Positions 35,578 to 44,564 of a stretch of 64,000 nucleotides of DNA are shown here, one piece after another. Location: assembly GCF_009696445.1 (NCBI RefSeq), contig NZ_VULZ01000003.1:231593-295592 (forward strand). The letters run 5' to 3'. This stretch comes from Porcincola intestinalis (GTDB lineage: Bacteria; Bacillota; Clostridia; Lachnospirales; Lachnospiraceae). A program made the position numbers and the translations under genes. Below the pieces are notes generated by a model, which did not search any database, was not told where the DNA came from, and saw only the letters and a list, made by a program, of their open reading frames with translations. Position 1 is the stretch's first letter. Each line of letters starts with the position of its first letter.

Positions 35578-36720
35578 ATGAAAATACTGAATAAAAACAA
35601 ATTAATACCTGCTGTTTTATGTACCTGTACCGTGGCTGTGCTTGTCTGGTTCGGCATTGCCCGGCATGTCCATCGGCTGAACGCACCTGAGAAGGCCGTC
35701 CGGGACAGTCTCGGGCTGATCGAGCAGCTGGACAGCAAGGATGCCGCTGACCTTTTTACGCCATCTGCCTCCGGCGCTCAGAGCGCCTCCTTCTCCGATC
35801 TGTCTGATACCGGCAGGGAAGCGCTTCGCGCCTATTTATCCGGGTTTTCTTTCAGCATTCTGGACAGTCACATCGACGGTGAAACCGCGGCGGTTGACGT
35901 GGAGGCGACTGGCTTTGATGCGGATGCACTTGCCAGGGCAATCCGGAAAACGCAGCTTCGCCAGGAATATAACGAAAAATTTTCCGATACGTCCACCGAA
36001 CCCCCCGATGAAGACGACCTCTCCGGTGAAGGGCAGGAGGATAAGGTCTTTACCCTGATGAAAAACGCCCTCTCTGACGGAAGCTTTCAGAAGACAGAGA
36101 CCAGGGAAACGCTCCATCTCACAAAAAGCAGAGGAAGCTGGACCGTCATCTCCGACAGTGCCCTCCGCACGCTCCTGACGGGCGGACTAATCGAAAAGCT
36201 GAATGATCCGGATCTTCTGAGCCCGGAGGACGTTCTTTCCGTTTACCTTGACCGCTTCAAGACCATGTCTCCTCAGGAATGGGCAACAGAACTGAATTCC
36301 CCGAACCTCTTCCAGACCTCCTCACAGGACAGTGAACAGCTGAGTGAACTGTTTTATCAGAAGGCTGCAAGTGTATTCAAATACACGACTGATGAAGTGC
36401 GGGCGGAAGGCAGCGTCGCACAGGTTTCCACTCAGGTAACGGTTGTCGACATGTCCTCCGTGCTTTCCTCGTACCGTCAGAAGCTTATCGCCTATGCGAA
36501 AACAACGGACTCCATCACGGCTGATGATTCGGCTCTCTCCAGAAAAAGCGTCTCGCTTCTGAGAGAAGCCCTTGAGGAGAACGCGGACCCGAAGACGGTT
36601 TCTGTCAGTATCCGCCTTGAGAACAGCAAGAGCGGCTGGCAGATCGTGGATACCTCCGGACTGACGAATGCCCTTCTCGGCGACATGACCGCAGCCACTG
36701 ATCTCTTCCATGAAAGCTGA
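35578..36720 (+). CDS. Secreted or membrane-anchored protein of unknown function
   Basis: The 380-aa protein begins with a basic N-terminus and a hydrophobic helix (about 10-27) typical of an uncleaved signal or anchor. The rest is soluble. Two similar segments (about 35-190 and 215-375) each pair a helix ending in an EKAV/SPEDV-type start with a beta-rich end containing SWTVISDSALRTLLTG or SGWQIVDTSGLTNALLG. This suggests two NTF2-like or DUF4878/5105-like repeats; that reading is tentative. There is no ribosome binding site, and the promoter -10 box ends six bases before the ATG. It diverges from the efflux operon. Confidence 0.8.
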   Translation: MKILNKNKLIPAVLCTCTVAVLVWFGIARHVHRLNAPEKAVRDSLGLIEQLDSKDAADLFTPSASGAQSASFSDLSDTGREALRAYLSGFSFSILDSHIDGETAAVDVEATGFDADALARAIRKTQLRQEYNEKFSDTSTEPPDEDDLSGEGQEDKVFTLMKNALSDGSFQKTETRETLHLTKSRGSWTVISDSALRTLLTGGLIEKLNDPDLLSPEDVLSVYLDRFKTMSPQEWATELNSPNLFQTSSQDSEQLSELFYQKAASVFKYTTDEVRAEGSVAQVSTQVTVVDMSSVLSSYRQKLIAYAKTTDSITADDSALSRKSVSLLREALEENADPKTVSVSIRLENSKSGWQIVDTSGLTNALLGDMTAATDLFHES

Positions 36721-36782
36721 TCATACTCCCATCCGGCCGTCTGTACAAGAAACAGCTCTGCAACAGTCAAATTTTCCGGCTG

Positions 36783-38381
36783 TCAGCGCAGGACATCCTT
36801 TCTCTGAATCATTTCATCGATTCTGTCAAGATAGCTTCTCACATCCTTGACATTCTCAATCCGCTCGATCCGTCCGCCGGGATAAATCACCTTGGTTGAC
36901 CCCGAAGCGCCAAGCGCCAGAATGCTCTGGACCTCCTCCATAATCAGAATATTGTAGAGCCCCGCATGTCCGGCCTTTGCGTAACCGACATTTTCAAAAT
37001 TGCCGGCCATGTTTTTCTGCCTATACAAGTAGTACGGCGTCATTCCCAGTCTCCGGCAGGTCTGATGCGCGCGCTCCATAATCTCATCTGACGCCTGAAA
37101 GGAAATGGACTCATATTCATCCATATGCAGTGCCAGCCGCGCTGCTCGTTTCAGTGCGAGCGCATGTACCGTGATGTCGTCCGGATCCAGCCGTTCCAGC
37201 GCGCTCATTGTCCGGTCGACCTCCTCAGGTCCCTCTCCCGGAAGCCCGACGATCAGATCCATATTGATGTTATCGAATCCCATCGATCTGGCAAGTCTGA
37301 ATGCCTCCTCTGTCTGCTCCACCGTGTGTTTTCTACCGATCAGATCCAGAGTTTTCTGATTCATCGTCTGCGGATTGATGGATATCCGGCTGACACGATG
37401 CTTTCTCAGCACCGCAAGCTTTTCCTCCGTGATCGTGTCCGGTCTTCCAGCCTCTACTGTGAACTCCAGAACCCGATCCATGTCAAAATGCTCTTCCAGC
37501 GCACAGCAGACCCGTTCCAGCTGCTGCGCGGTCAGCGTTGTCGGCGTTCCTCCCCCGATGTAGACCGTCTGCAGCTCTCTTCCCGGAAAGCACGGCCGCT
37601 CAGCATGTCTTCCGCAGGACGCCATCTCATGGATCAGCGCATCGACATAGTGGTCCGTTTCTTTCTGCCAGACTCTGATCGTTCCGGACGAAAAGGAACA
37701 ATACAGACAGATACTCGGGCAGAATGGAATCCCGATATACAGGGAGTATCCCCTCTCCGGGTGCATTTTCCTCAAAATCCGCTGCTCTCTCGATGCGATT
37801 GATACCGCCAGCCCAGCCTTCCGGGCGCTCACAAGATACTCAGCCTGCAGGTCCGCCTCTGCGGATGCCTCATCCCGATCGTTCTCAAGCAAAGCAGACG
37901 CCAGCTTCACCGGTCTGATCCCTGTCAGATCTCCCCACGGAAGCGTCCTGCCCGTCAGCGAGGACAGGCAGCCGTACAGGCAGCGCTTGAGCGCATTCTT
38001 GACCGACAGCCTTTTCTGTGACTCTGGCAGCTGCGTCCACGCAAGGCTTTCCGGCAGCTGTCCGGTCTGGAGCTTTTCTCCGGCTTTTGCCGTCTGCCTG
38101 ACCAGCAGCTGATCCGCCCTCCTGGCTTCAGCCGTGATGCTCCTGTCCGAGATTGTGACCTCAATTGTCAGCTGCTCCCGCGAAAGGATTCCTTCTTCCT
38201 GCCCTGTGTCCAGACCATCACGGTAGGTTCCCGGCACATCGCCGGACGCCCGGCCATTCTGGGAGTCTGGCGTGCAGACGCTGACCGGAATCCCCTGAAA
38301 AAATGCGATTACCAGCGTGTAGACATCGTACTCATAGCTTCTGTCGTTCAGGATGATCCTGACCATCTTTTCTTCTGTCAT
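36783..38381 (-). CDS. hemZ: Coproporphyrinogen dehydrogenase HemZ (radical SAM)
   Basis: This HemN-like radical SAM protein of about 532 aa has an N-terminal region of about 165 residues typical of HemZ and the cluster motif CPSICLYC (CxxxCxxC) near 235. GGGTPTTL, ISINPQTMN and the NINMDLIVGLPGE block follow. HemZ is linked to anaerobic coproporphyrinogen oxidation, though its activity is less certain than that of HemN and some homologues may be heme chaperones. The ATG chosen has CAGGAA upstream; another lies eight codons earlier. It follows the metallo-hydrolase gene by 31 bp in one operon. Confidence 0.88.
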   Translation of the reverse strand: MTEEKMVRIILNDRSYEYDVYTLVIAFFQGIPVSVCTPDSQNGRASGDVPGTYRDGLDTGQEEGILSREQLTIEVTISDRSITAEARRADQLLVRQTAKAGEKLQTGQLPESLAWTQLPESQKRLSVKNALKRCLYGCLSSLTGRTLPWGDLTGIRPVKLASALLENDRDEASAEADLQAEYLVSARKAGLAVSIASREQRILRKMHPERGYSLYIGIPFCPSICLYCSFSSGTIRVWQKETDHYVDALIHEMASCGRHAERPCFPGRELQTVYIGGGTPTTLTAQQLERVCCALEEHFDMDRVLEFTVEAGRPDTITEEKLAVLRKHRVSRISINPQTMNQKTLDLIGRKHTVEQTEEAFRLARSMGFDNINMDLIVGLPGEGPEEVDRTMSALERLDPDDITVHALALKRAARLALHMDEYESISFQASDEIMERAHQTCRRLGMTPYYLYRQKNMAGNFENVGYAKAGHAGLYNILIMEEVQSILALGASGSTKVIYPGGRIERIENVKDVRSYLDRIDEMIQRKDVLR

Positions 38382-38412
38382 CTGATTCCTGCCTCTGTCT
38401 GCCATCCATCTG

Positions 38413-39045
38413 TTACCTGTTCACATATGGATTGTACTTCCGCTCATGTCCGATGCTGGTTCTGCCTCCATGCCCGGGCAGGACTGCGACATCGTCCGGA
38501 AGCGTCATCAGCCTCTTGACGGAGGCAATCAGGGAAAGCGTGCTGCCTCCCGGAAAATCCGACCGTCCCACTGACTCTTCAAAAAGCGTATCCCCCGAAA
38601 ACAGCAGCTTTTCCTGCGGAAAATAATAGCAGGCGCTTCCCACTGTGTGTCCCGGTGTCAGAAGAACGGTCGCTTCCGTTCCAAGGACCTTTACCTTCTG
38701 TCTGTCCAGGAAGAACAGATCAGGCTCAATGGCCCGCGGATGCCCGAACATGGAGGAAAGATTGTAATAAATGGACTCGCAGAACTCTTCCTCCTCCTTC
38801 GACACATAGCAGAGCAGGCCGTATTTCCGCTTGAGATCGCTTACGGATCCCATATGGTCGTCGTGCCCGTGCGTCAGCCAGATCGAAACCGGCTTTGCCT
38901 GATGATCGTCAAGCCATGAGACAATATTCTCCACACCGTCTGACGGATCAATGATCAGGCACTCCTTTGTCTCTGTATTCATCACCAGGTAGGTATTGGT
39001 CGGAAGCTGCCCAAGCTCCAGACAATCTACAGTCAGTACTGCCAT
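38413..39045 (-). CDS. Metallo-beta-lactamase-fold hydrolase, glyoxalase II-like
   Basis: The 210-aa protein has the metal-binding motif THGHDDH, then TPGHTVGS, SGDTLF with the bridging Asp, and a final PGHGG histidine. It belongs to the small YcbL/GloB2-like hydrolases that may act on S-lactoyl or other thioesters. The ATG has GGAGGAAGAGA upstream; the longer open frame reaches back across the relA terminator and is not used. The gene lies between relA and hemZ, after the relA terminator, so it probably starts the hemZ transcript. Confidence 0.88.
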   Translation of the reverse strand: MAVLTVDCLELGQLPTNTYLVMNTETKECLIIDPSDGVENIVSWLDDHQAKPVSIWLTHGHDDHMGSVSDLKRKYGLLCYVSKEEEEFCESIYYNLSSMFGHPRAIEPDLFFLDRQKVKVLGTEATVLLTPGHTVGSACYYFPQEKLLFSGDTLFEESVGRSDFPGGSTLSLIASVKRLMTLPDDVAVLPGHGGRTSIGHERKYNPYVNR

Positions 39046-39145
39046 CCGTTCTCTTCCTCCTGTCCCCTGTCGGATATCCTGCAGAAAATCGCTGCCTGCT
39101 GAAGCCTCCTGACAGACGTTTCCGGACATGTTCTCTGCAGATATC

Positions 39146-39174
39146 AAAAAGGACGTCCGCATCTGCGGGCGCCC
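39146..39174 (-). terminator. relA terminator
   Basis: GGGCGCCCGC-AGAT-GCGGACGTCC (with G-U pairs) then five T residues on the minus strand, 30 bp after the relA stop. Confidence 0.8.
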
Positions 39175-39204
39175 TGTTATCCTGCCATCATCCAATCTCT
39201 TGTC

Positions 39205-41616
39205 TCAGCCGGTTGCGCGCTCGATGTCGATCACTGAATCCACCTGTCTGATCTTCTCAATGAGTTCACGAAGCGCTGCCTTTCCGGGAACCTGAAACTC
39301 ATAGGTGATCGTTGCAAGCCCCTGCCTGTTTGTCCGGGAGGACACCCCCTGTACATCGATCTTCCGCTCCGTCAGAATCTTTGTGATGTCAACCAGAAGG
39401 CCTGTCCGGTTGTGCGCGAAGATTCGGATTTCCGCCATGTACAGCTTGTTTCCGTCTCCGGTTCTTGCATCGTCCGCCCACTCGACATTGATCAGCCTGG
39501 ATCGCTCAGACTGCGGCAGATTGACAACATTGACGCAGTCTGTCCGGTGAATAGTAATACCGCGCCCGCGCGTGATGAACCCGACAATCTCATCTCCCGG
39601 AACCGGACTGCAGCACTTGGAGAGCCTGACAGACACATCATCAATCCCATGAACGATGATTCCGCTTTTGGACCTCGTCACCTTCCCGGGTTCCTTCTGG
39701 CTGCTGCCGTTGAGGATATCGGCATCTGTCACCTGATTGCTGTGATCCTTTGCATAGCACTCCTGAAGCTTGTTGACAATCTGTCCTTCCTTCAGTCCGC
39801 CGTGACCGACAGCCGCCAGAACAGAATCCCAGTCGCGGAACCCATACTTGGAGGTCGCTGCTTCCGTATAATCAGGCTTTGTCAGCTCCGAGTAGTTCAG
39901 TCCCTTCGCCCTGCAATAGTTCTGAAGCGCTTCCTTCCCGCGCTGGATATTGTCTTCCTTGCGTTCCTGCTTGAACCACTGGTTGATTTTGTTCTTTGCC
40001 TGCGTGCTTTTTACAATTGAAAGCCAGTCACGGCTCGGCCCCTTCGAATTGGCAGACGTGATAATCTCGATCCGGTCTCCATTCTGGATCACATAATCGA
40101 TCGTCACCAGCTTGCCATTGACTCTCGCACCAACCATCCGGTTTCCAACCGCAGAATGGATGCTGTAGGCAAAATCGATGGGTGTCGATCCATTTGGCAG
40201 CGTCTTAACATCCCCTGCGGGCGTGAAGCAGTAGACGTTCTCATTGAAGAGATTCAGATCACTCTTGAGCAGCGACAAAAATTCCTTGTTGTCCGACTCC
40301 TGCTGCCATTCGAGAATCTGGCGCAGCCAGTTCATCTTCTCCTCTTCCTGCTGCGGAGAGGTCTTCCTGCCGTCGGAGGCTTCCTTATACTTCCAGTGTG
40401 CCGCGATACCATATTCAGCAACACGATGCATATCGACCGTCCGGATCTGGATCTCAAACGGAGAACCGTTCGGTGCGATCAGCGTCGTATGGAGCGACTG
40501 ATACATGTTCTCCTTCGGCATCGCGATGTAGTCCTTGAACCGGCCCGGAACCGGCTTGTACATCTCATGTATGATCCCGAGTGCCGCATAGCAGTCCGGG
40601 ACAGTGTCCACAATGATTCGGACTGCAAACAGATCATAAATCTGGTCGATGGTTTTATTCTGGTTCACCATCTTCTTATAGATGGAGAAGAAATGCTTTG
40701 CGCGGCCGTACACCTCCGCCTTGATGCCGGCTTCCTTCATCTTCGCGGAAACATCCTTCACGATTCCGTTGACGAAGGCCTGCCGCTCAGAGCGCTTCAG
40801 CGCAACCTTCTCCACCAAGTCATAGTAGACATCCGGCTCCAGGTACTTCAGGGACAGGTCATCCAGCTCGACCTTCACCTTGCTGATACCGAGGCGCTGT
40901 GCAATCGGAGAGTAGATATCCAGTGTTTCTCTGGCTTTTTCCTTCTGTTTTTCGGGCTTCATGTACTGAAGCGTCCGCATATTGTGAAGACGGTCCGCCA
41001 GTTTGATCAGAATGACCCGAATATCCTTGGCCATGGCCAGAAACATCTTCCGGAGATTCTCGGCCTGCATCTCCAGCTTGTCAGCCGAGTAGGACAGCTG
41101 CCCCAGCTTTGTGACGCCATCGACCAGAAGTGCAACCTCCTCTCCAAACTCCTTGCGGAGCTCGTCGAGTGTCATGATCGTGTCTTCCACAACGTCATGC
41201 AGAAGTCCGGCTGCGATCGTCTCCTTGTCCAGTTCCAGATCGGCAAGGATGATCGCCACACAGAGCGGATGAATGATATACGGCTCCCCTGACTTCCGCT
41301 TCTGATTCCTGTGGGCCTCATCCGCCACGTGGAACGCCTTTTCCACCAGCGTGATGTCATCAGAGGGATGGTACTTGCGGATACTTGCGATCAGTTCCCT
41401 GTACAGATCGTCCGGACTGGTGAAGTCTTCCATCGTCTTCGGTCTGGCATCTGCCTGGCGGATCAGCATCCGGTCATCGTCGGTCTCTGAAGGCGCAGAA
41501 AGGCCCGCGGGCTGTGTCATCTTCCGGTCTCCAAGCCCCAGCGGGACCACGACCTTCTCTTTCTGTCCTTCCGGCGTCTCTCCCGAAACTGCCACTTTCA
41601 TCTTCTCTTCCGCCAT
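39205..41616 (-). CDS. relA: Bifunctional (p)ppGpp synthetase/hydrolase
   Basis: This long Rel enzyme makes and degrades the alarmone in response to amino acid starvation. The 803-aa protein contains, in order, an N-terminal unstructured stretch of about 60 residues and an HD hydrolase with intact HD (LLHDVVEDT). The synthetase follows (YDLFAVRIIVD, YIAMPKENMYQSLHT, EIQIRT), then a TGS domain (VYCFTPAGDVKTLPNG), a zinc-finger-like region (SKCCSPVPGD) and a C-terminal ACT domain. The ATG with GAGGTG just upstream is preferred over a GTG seven codons earlier. It follows apt by 79 bp, a conserved pairing. Confidence 0.96.
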   Translation of the reverse strand: MAEEKMKVAVSGETPEGQKEKVVVPLGLGDRKMTQPAGLSAPSETDDDRMLIRQADARPKTMEDFTSPDDLYRELIASIRKYHPSDDITLVEKAFHVADEAHRNQKRKSGEPYIIHPLCVAIILADLELDKETIAAGLLHDVVEDTIMTLDELRKEFGEEVALLVDGVTKLGQLSYSADKLEMQAENLRKMFLAMAKDIRVILIKLADRLHNMRTLQYMKPEKQKEKARETLDIYSPIAQRLGISKVKVELDDLSLKYLEPDVYYDLVEKVALKRSERQAFVNGIVKDVSAKMKEAGIKAEVYGRAKHFFSIYKKMVNQNKTIDQIYDLFAVRIIVDTVPDCYAALGIIHEMYKPVPGRFKDYIAMPKENMYQSLHTTLIAPNGSPFEIQIRTVDMHRVAEYGIAAHWKYKEASDGRKTSPQQEEEKMNWLRQILEWQQESDNKEFLSLLKSDLNLFNENVYCFTPAGDVKTLPNGSTPIDFAYSIHSAVGNRMVGARVNGKLVTIDYVIQNGDRIEIITSANSKGPSRDWLSIVKSTQAKNKINQWFKQERKEDNIQRGKEALQNYCRAKGLNYSELTKPDYTEAATSKYGFRDWDSVLAAVGHGGLKEGQIVNKLQECYAKDHSNQVTDADILNGSSQKEPGKVTRSKSGIIVHGIDDVSVRLSKCCSPVPGDEIVGFITRGRGITIHRTDCVNVVNLPQSERSRLINVEWADDARTGDGNKLYMAEIRIFAHNRTGLLVDITKILTERKIDVQGVSSRTNRQGLATITYEFQVPGKAALRELIEKIRQVDSVIDIERATG

Positions 41617-41695
41617 ATACACCTCAGGCTTCTTCACCTGCCATTACTGATGCCTGTATTCCCCGCTCTCCGCGTCCTGGAAGCTGTCAGGTTCC

Positions 41696-42223
41696 TCAGG
41701 CACCAGCATACCGGATCACGGACTCCACATCGTAACCCTCAAGGTTCTTCCGGCCATTTAAACCGGCAAGTTCCATCAGGAATACACACCGGTCAACCTT
41801 TCCGCCAAGCCGCTCGATCAGCTTGATCGCAGCCGCCACTGTACCGCCTGTCGCAATCAGGTCATCCACGATCACAACACGCTGTCCCGGCTTGATTGCA
41901 TCCTTATGGATCTCGATGGTTGCCTGGCCATACTCCAGATCATATGTCTGTTCAATCGTCTCGCAGGGCAGCTTCCCTTTCTTGCGGACCAGAACAAATG
42001 GCTTGTGCTGGTTATAGGCAATCGGCATCCCGAAGAGAAAACCTCTCGATTCCAACCCAACCACCACATCGTATTCGTCAGGATCGCCGCACAGCTTCTG
42101 CATCTCGTCAATCGCCAGATGAAGACCATCTGCATCCTGCAGAACGGATGTAATATCGCGGAACATGATCCCCTTTTTCGGGAAATCTGGTATGGTTCTT
42201 ACATAATCTTCGACTTTCTTCAT
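41696..42223 (-). CDS. apt: Adenine phosphoribosyltransferase
   Basis: It salvages adenine to AMP using PRPP. The 175-aa protein has the N-terminal FPKKGIMFRDI, GLESRGFLFG and the PRPP-binding loop VVIVDDLIATGGT. It is the first gene of the apt-relA transcript, read from a good promoter about 95 bp upstream. The ribosome binding site (GGGG) is weak. Confidence 0.97.
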   Translation of the reverse strand: MKKVEDYVRTIPDFPKKGIMFRDITSVLQDADGLHLAIDEMQKLCGDPDEYDVVVGLESRGFLFGMPIAYNQHKPFVLVRKKGKLPCETIEQTYDLEYGQATIEIHKDAIKPGQRVVIVDDLIATGGTVAAAIKLIERLGGKVDRCVFLMELAGLNGRKNLEGYDVESVIRYAGA

Positions 42224-42319
42224 GAGAACAGCCCCTCCACTGCCATAGTCCTCCAGTAATGTCTGCTGTCTGAAGACTGATTTCTCCTCACAGCCATCAG
42301 GCAGATAAACACGGAGTTC

Positions 42320-42348
42320 AGTATATCATTCGAATTTCTTCCTTGCAA
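42320..42348 (-). promoter_or_regulatory. apt-relA promoter
   Basis: TTGCAA and TATACT with a 17-bp spacer on the minus strand. Confidence 0.7.
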
Positions 42349-42433
42349 GGATGGGTCTCCGCCCTGTTCACCCGCCTTTTCCAGCCTCATTATTTATTTA
42401 ATCTTCCTTTAGCTTTGCTCCCAGAATGTACAT

Positions 42434-42468
42434 CTGTTTATACATACTTTCCATAAATGTTTAAACAG
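42434..42468. repeat. Inverted repeat between the apt and HPr-like promoters
   Basis: CTGTTTA and TAAACAG are separated by 21 bp, and the right arm extends into the 10-bp palindrome TGTTTAAACA. It lies in the AT-rich 370-bp gap between the divergent apt and HPr-like genes, 28 bp before the plus-strand -35 box. It may be an operator; it is not a convincing terminator for any nearby gene. No gene is seen in the gap. Confidence 0.35.
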
Positions 42469-42495
42469 CTCCTTTTTATTTGAGCAGTTCTGTAA

Positions 42496-42524
42496 TTGAC
42501 GCTCTTAATTTCTTATGTTAGTAT
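42496..42524 (+). promoter_or_regulatory. Promoter of the HPr-like gene
   Basis: TTGACG, a 17-bp spacer and TAGTAT, followed by a small CAGCG/CGCTG hairpin (42537-42553) in the leader. Confidence 0.65.
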
Positions 42525-42595
42525 TTTGAAAGGCTTCAGCGGAAACGTCGCTGGGGTATCCGGCAAAGGAAAGTACAGGCAAAGGGGTGTGTTAC

Positions 42596-42841
42596 ATGGT
42601 TAGTCAGAAAATCAGCAAAACTCGTGAAGACGGGATCGGGGAAGTCATTCCGCAGATTGTTCAGACGGCATGTGCGTTTAAGAGCGTGATCACATTCGAA
42701 GTGAACGACAAGCATGTCAATGCAAAGAGCATTATGGGTGTCATGGCTCTCGCAAGCCAGAATGCACCGCAGCTTCAGGTCACGGCCGATGGTGAAGATG
42801 AAGCGGAAGCTGTACATGCAATTGTCGAACTGATCAGTTGA
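42596..42841 (+). CDS. HPr-like protein lacking the phosphocarrier histidine
   Basis: The 81-aa protein follows the HPr fold from end to end and keeps the regulatory serine region almost perfectly (NAKSIMGVMAL, Ser45, matching NLKSIMGVMSL around Ser46 of Bacillus HPr). The active-site GIHARPA stretch is replaced by GIGEVIPQ with a one-residue deletion, so His15 is missing. It cannot carry phosphate in the sugar PTS but might still be a target of HPr kinase, like Crh of Bacillus. AAGGGG lies eight bases before the ATG. It is transcribed alone. The function is inferred. Confidence 0.85.
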   Translation: MVSQKISKTREDGIGEVIPQIVQTACAFKSVITFEVNDKHVNAKSIMGVMALASQNAPQLQVTADGEDEAEAVHAIVELIS

Positions 42842-42852
42842 CAAAAAAGTAC

Positions 42853-42881
42853 TTGACATTCAGCGCTTCCAGCAGTAGTAT
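42853..42881 (+). promoter_or_regulatory. tRNA-Arg promoter
   Basis: Perfect TTGACA, a 17-bp spacer and TAGTAT, 21 bp before the tRNA. Confidence 0.8.
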
Positions 42882-42892
42882 ACACTTTGTTG

Positions 42893-44479
42893 TCACGAAA
42901 TGTGTGCGTAGCTCAGCTGGATAGAGCGTCTGGCTACGGACCAGAAGGTCGCGGGTTCGAATCCTGTCGCGCACGTTTTTAAAGGCAAACACGAACATTT
43001 ATTTGCCTTCATGGCCGCCTCTGATATCATATCAGAGACGGCCATCTCTTTTTTTTCTACATTCATCCCGCTGCGAATGTTATAGAAAATAACTACATGA
43101 TTGTCATATACATAAACTGAGTTTATAAACGTATCAATGATATTGTGACAGAATTTATCATCATTAATATCTCCTGTTGTAAACTTGTACAGCCAGGCAG
43201 ACACTTCTTCTTTCGACAATCCTATACCCGCAGCGACTTTCATTTTTGAGAGATCTTCTTGCGTATCGGCTCGCTGCACTTCCAGATTCTCTATATGGGC
43301 ATAAATTCTCCCATGTACGGATTTAGGAGCGTCCGAAAGAGTATCCACAAGCCGGTCAAGTTCTCCCTCAATTTTTTTCAGCCTAGATTCCAATTCATGT
43401 ATTTGAACTTCGGAGAAATTCTTCTTGTACTCCCGTACAACTCTTTCTGAGATATACTCAATTTGATCCGGCTCTAAAATATACTCTAGTGTCTTATTGA
43501 CCACAAACTGTTCGAGGTCTTCCTTCTTCTCATTTTTCTTTGGACACCTGTAGGGATGTTTCCTGTGTGAACATCGATAATAATGATAAATCATTTTACT
43601 TTTCGATGTTCCGGATACTCCGACCATAGCTTCTCCACATGTTCCGCAATATAGTTTCCCGCTTAAAAGGTACTCGACTTTTGCTTTTCGGGCAGCAGGA
43701 GCCCTGGATCGAAGTTTAATCTGCGCCTGTACTTTTTTAAATGTTTCTTCGTCAACTAGCGGGACAGCCATCCCCTCAACAATCTCCCCTTTAAACGTAC
43801 CTTTTCCGATATATACAGGGTTTCTCAGGACAGAATTAAAGCTTCCATACGTTAGCAGGTTCCCATTTGGGGATTTTATCCCCTTCGACTCCATCTCACG
43901 GATAAGATCTGCCTTTGCTCTTCCTGAAGCATATTGTTCAAAAAGGTAGCGTACAATGGGTGCCGTTTTTTCATCTGGCACCAGTTTTCCTTTCTCTACC
44001 TTGTACCCATACGGCAGGTGACCACCGTTCCAATGGCCTTTTAATGCCGTTTCACGTTTGCCCCGCTTAGTGTTTTCTGAGAGATTGGCGGAATAATATT
44101 CTGCCATGGATTCCAAAAGGCCTTCCAGAATGATGCCCTCTGGGCTGTCTGTGATATTCTCCATGACAGACACTACTTTTACTCCATATTTCTTCAGCTT
44201 TGCCTTATAAATCGCGCTATCATATCGGTTTCTAGCGAATCGATCCAGCTTCCAAACGATTACAAGCTGGAATTTTCTCGTGCTCGCATCAGAGATGAGG
44301 CGTTGGAATTCTGGGCGCTTGTCTTTTGTCCCAGATATCGCTCTATCAATATATTCACCTATAACAAGGATGTCTTTCTGCTTTGCCCATGCATAATTAT
44401 CACGCAACTGCCCTTCTATGGATTGCTCGTTTTGGTTAGATGACGAATATCTGGCATATATAACAGCTTTTGTCTGCAT
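42893..44479 (-). CDS. Large serine recombinase whose end overlaps tRNA-Arg
   Basis: This site-specific recombinase of about 528 aa has a resolvase domain (catalytic Ser12 in YARYSSS, VWKLDRFARNRYDSA), a recombinase domain (about 155-270, LPYGYKVEKGKLVPD), a zinc ribbon (YCGTCGEAM with YRCSHRKHPYRC) and a C-terminal coiled coil. No stop codon is met before the tRNA gene. The last 27 or so residues, including ATGFEPATFWSVARRS, are encoded by the antisense of tRNA-Arg, and the TGA lies in the tRNA's promoter side. The element seems to have inserted at the tRNA 3' end. The start ATG at 44479 is preferred to an upstream one without a site. Probably still a full-length enzyme. Confidence 0.88.
   Translation of the reverse strand: MQTKAVIYARYSSSNQNEQSIEGQLRDNYAWAKQKDILVIGEYIDRAISGTKDKRPEFQRLISDASTRKFQLVIVWKLDRFARNRYDSAIYKAKLKKYGVKVVSVMENITDSPEGIILEGLLESMAEYYSANLSENTKRGKRETALKGHWNGGHLPYGYKVEKGKLVPDEKTAPIVRYLFEQYASGRAKADLIREMESKGIKSPNGNLLTYGSFNSVLRNPVYIGKGTFKGEIVEGMAVPLVDEETFKKVQAQIKLRSRAPAARKAKVEYLLSGKLYCGTCGEAMVGVSGTSKSKMIYHYYRCSHRKHPYRCPKKNEKKEDLEQFVVNKTLEYILEPDQIEYISERVVREYKKNFSEVQIHELESRLKKIEGELDRLVDTLSDAPKSVHGRIYAHIENLEVQRADTQEDLSKMKVAAGIGLSKEEVSAWLYKFTTGDINDDKFCHNIIDTFINSVYVYDNHVVIFYNIRSGMNVEKKEMAVSDMISEAAMKANKCSCLPLKTCATGFEPATFWSVARRSIQLSYAHIS
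42902..42975 (+). tRNA. tRNA-Arg (anticodon ACG)
   Basis: A complete cloverleaf: acceptor GTGTGCG/CGCGCAC, D-arm GCTC...GAGC, anticodon stem TCTGG/CCAGA with loop CTACGGA (anticodon ACG) and T-loop TTCGAAT. Discriminator G, CCA not encoded. A T-run follows directly, then the serine recombinase on the other strand. The gene is intact despite serving as an insertion site. Confidence 0.96.
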
Positions 44480-44504
44480 AATCCCGCCTTCATTTTTGTG
44501 TAAA

Positions 44505-44537
44505 GGAAGGAGCCGCATTTCACAGCGGCTCCTTTTT
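44505..44537. terminator. Hairpin between the recombinase and the XRE relic
   Basis: AGGAGCCGC-ATTTCACA-GCGGCTCCT with A-rich left and T-rich right flanks. It could end transcription of the XRE gene on the minus strand before the recombinase, or act as a plus-strand terminator. Confidence 0.6.
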
Positions 44538-44564
44538 ATTGCTTTTTTTCGATGTTTCCTTTTT

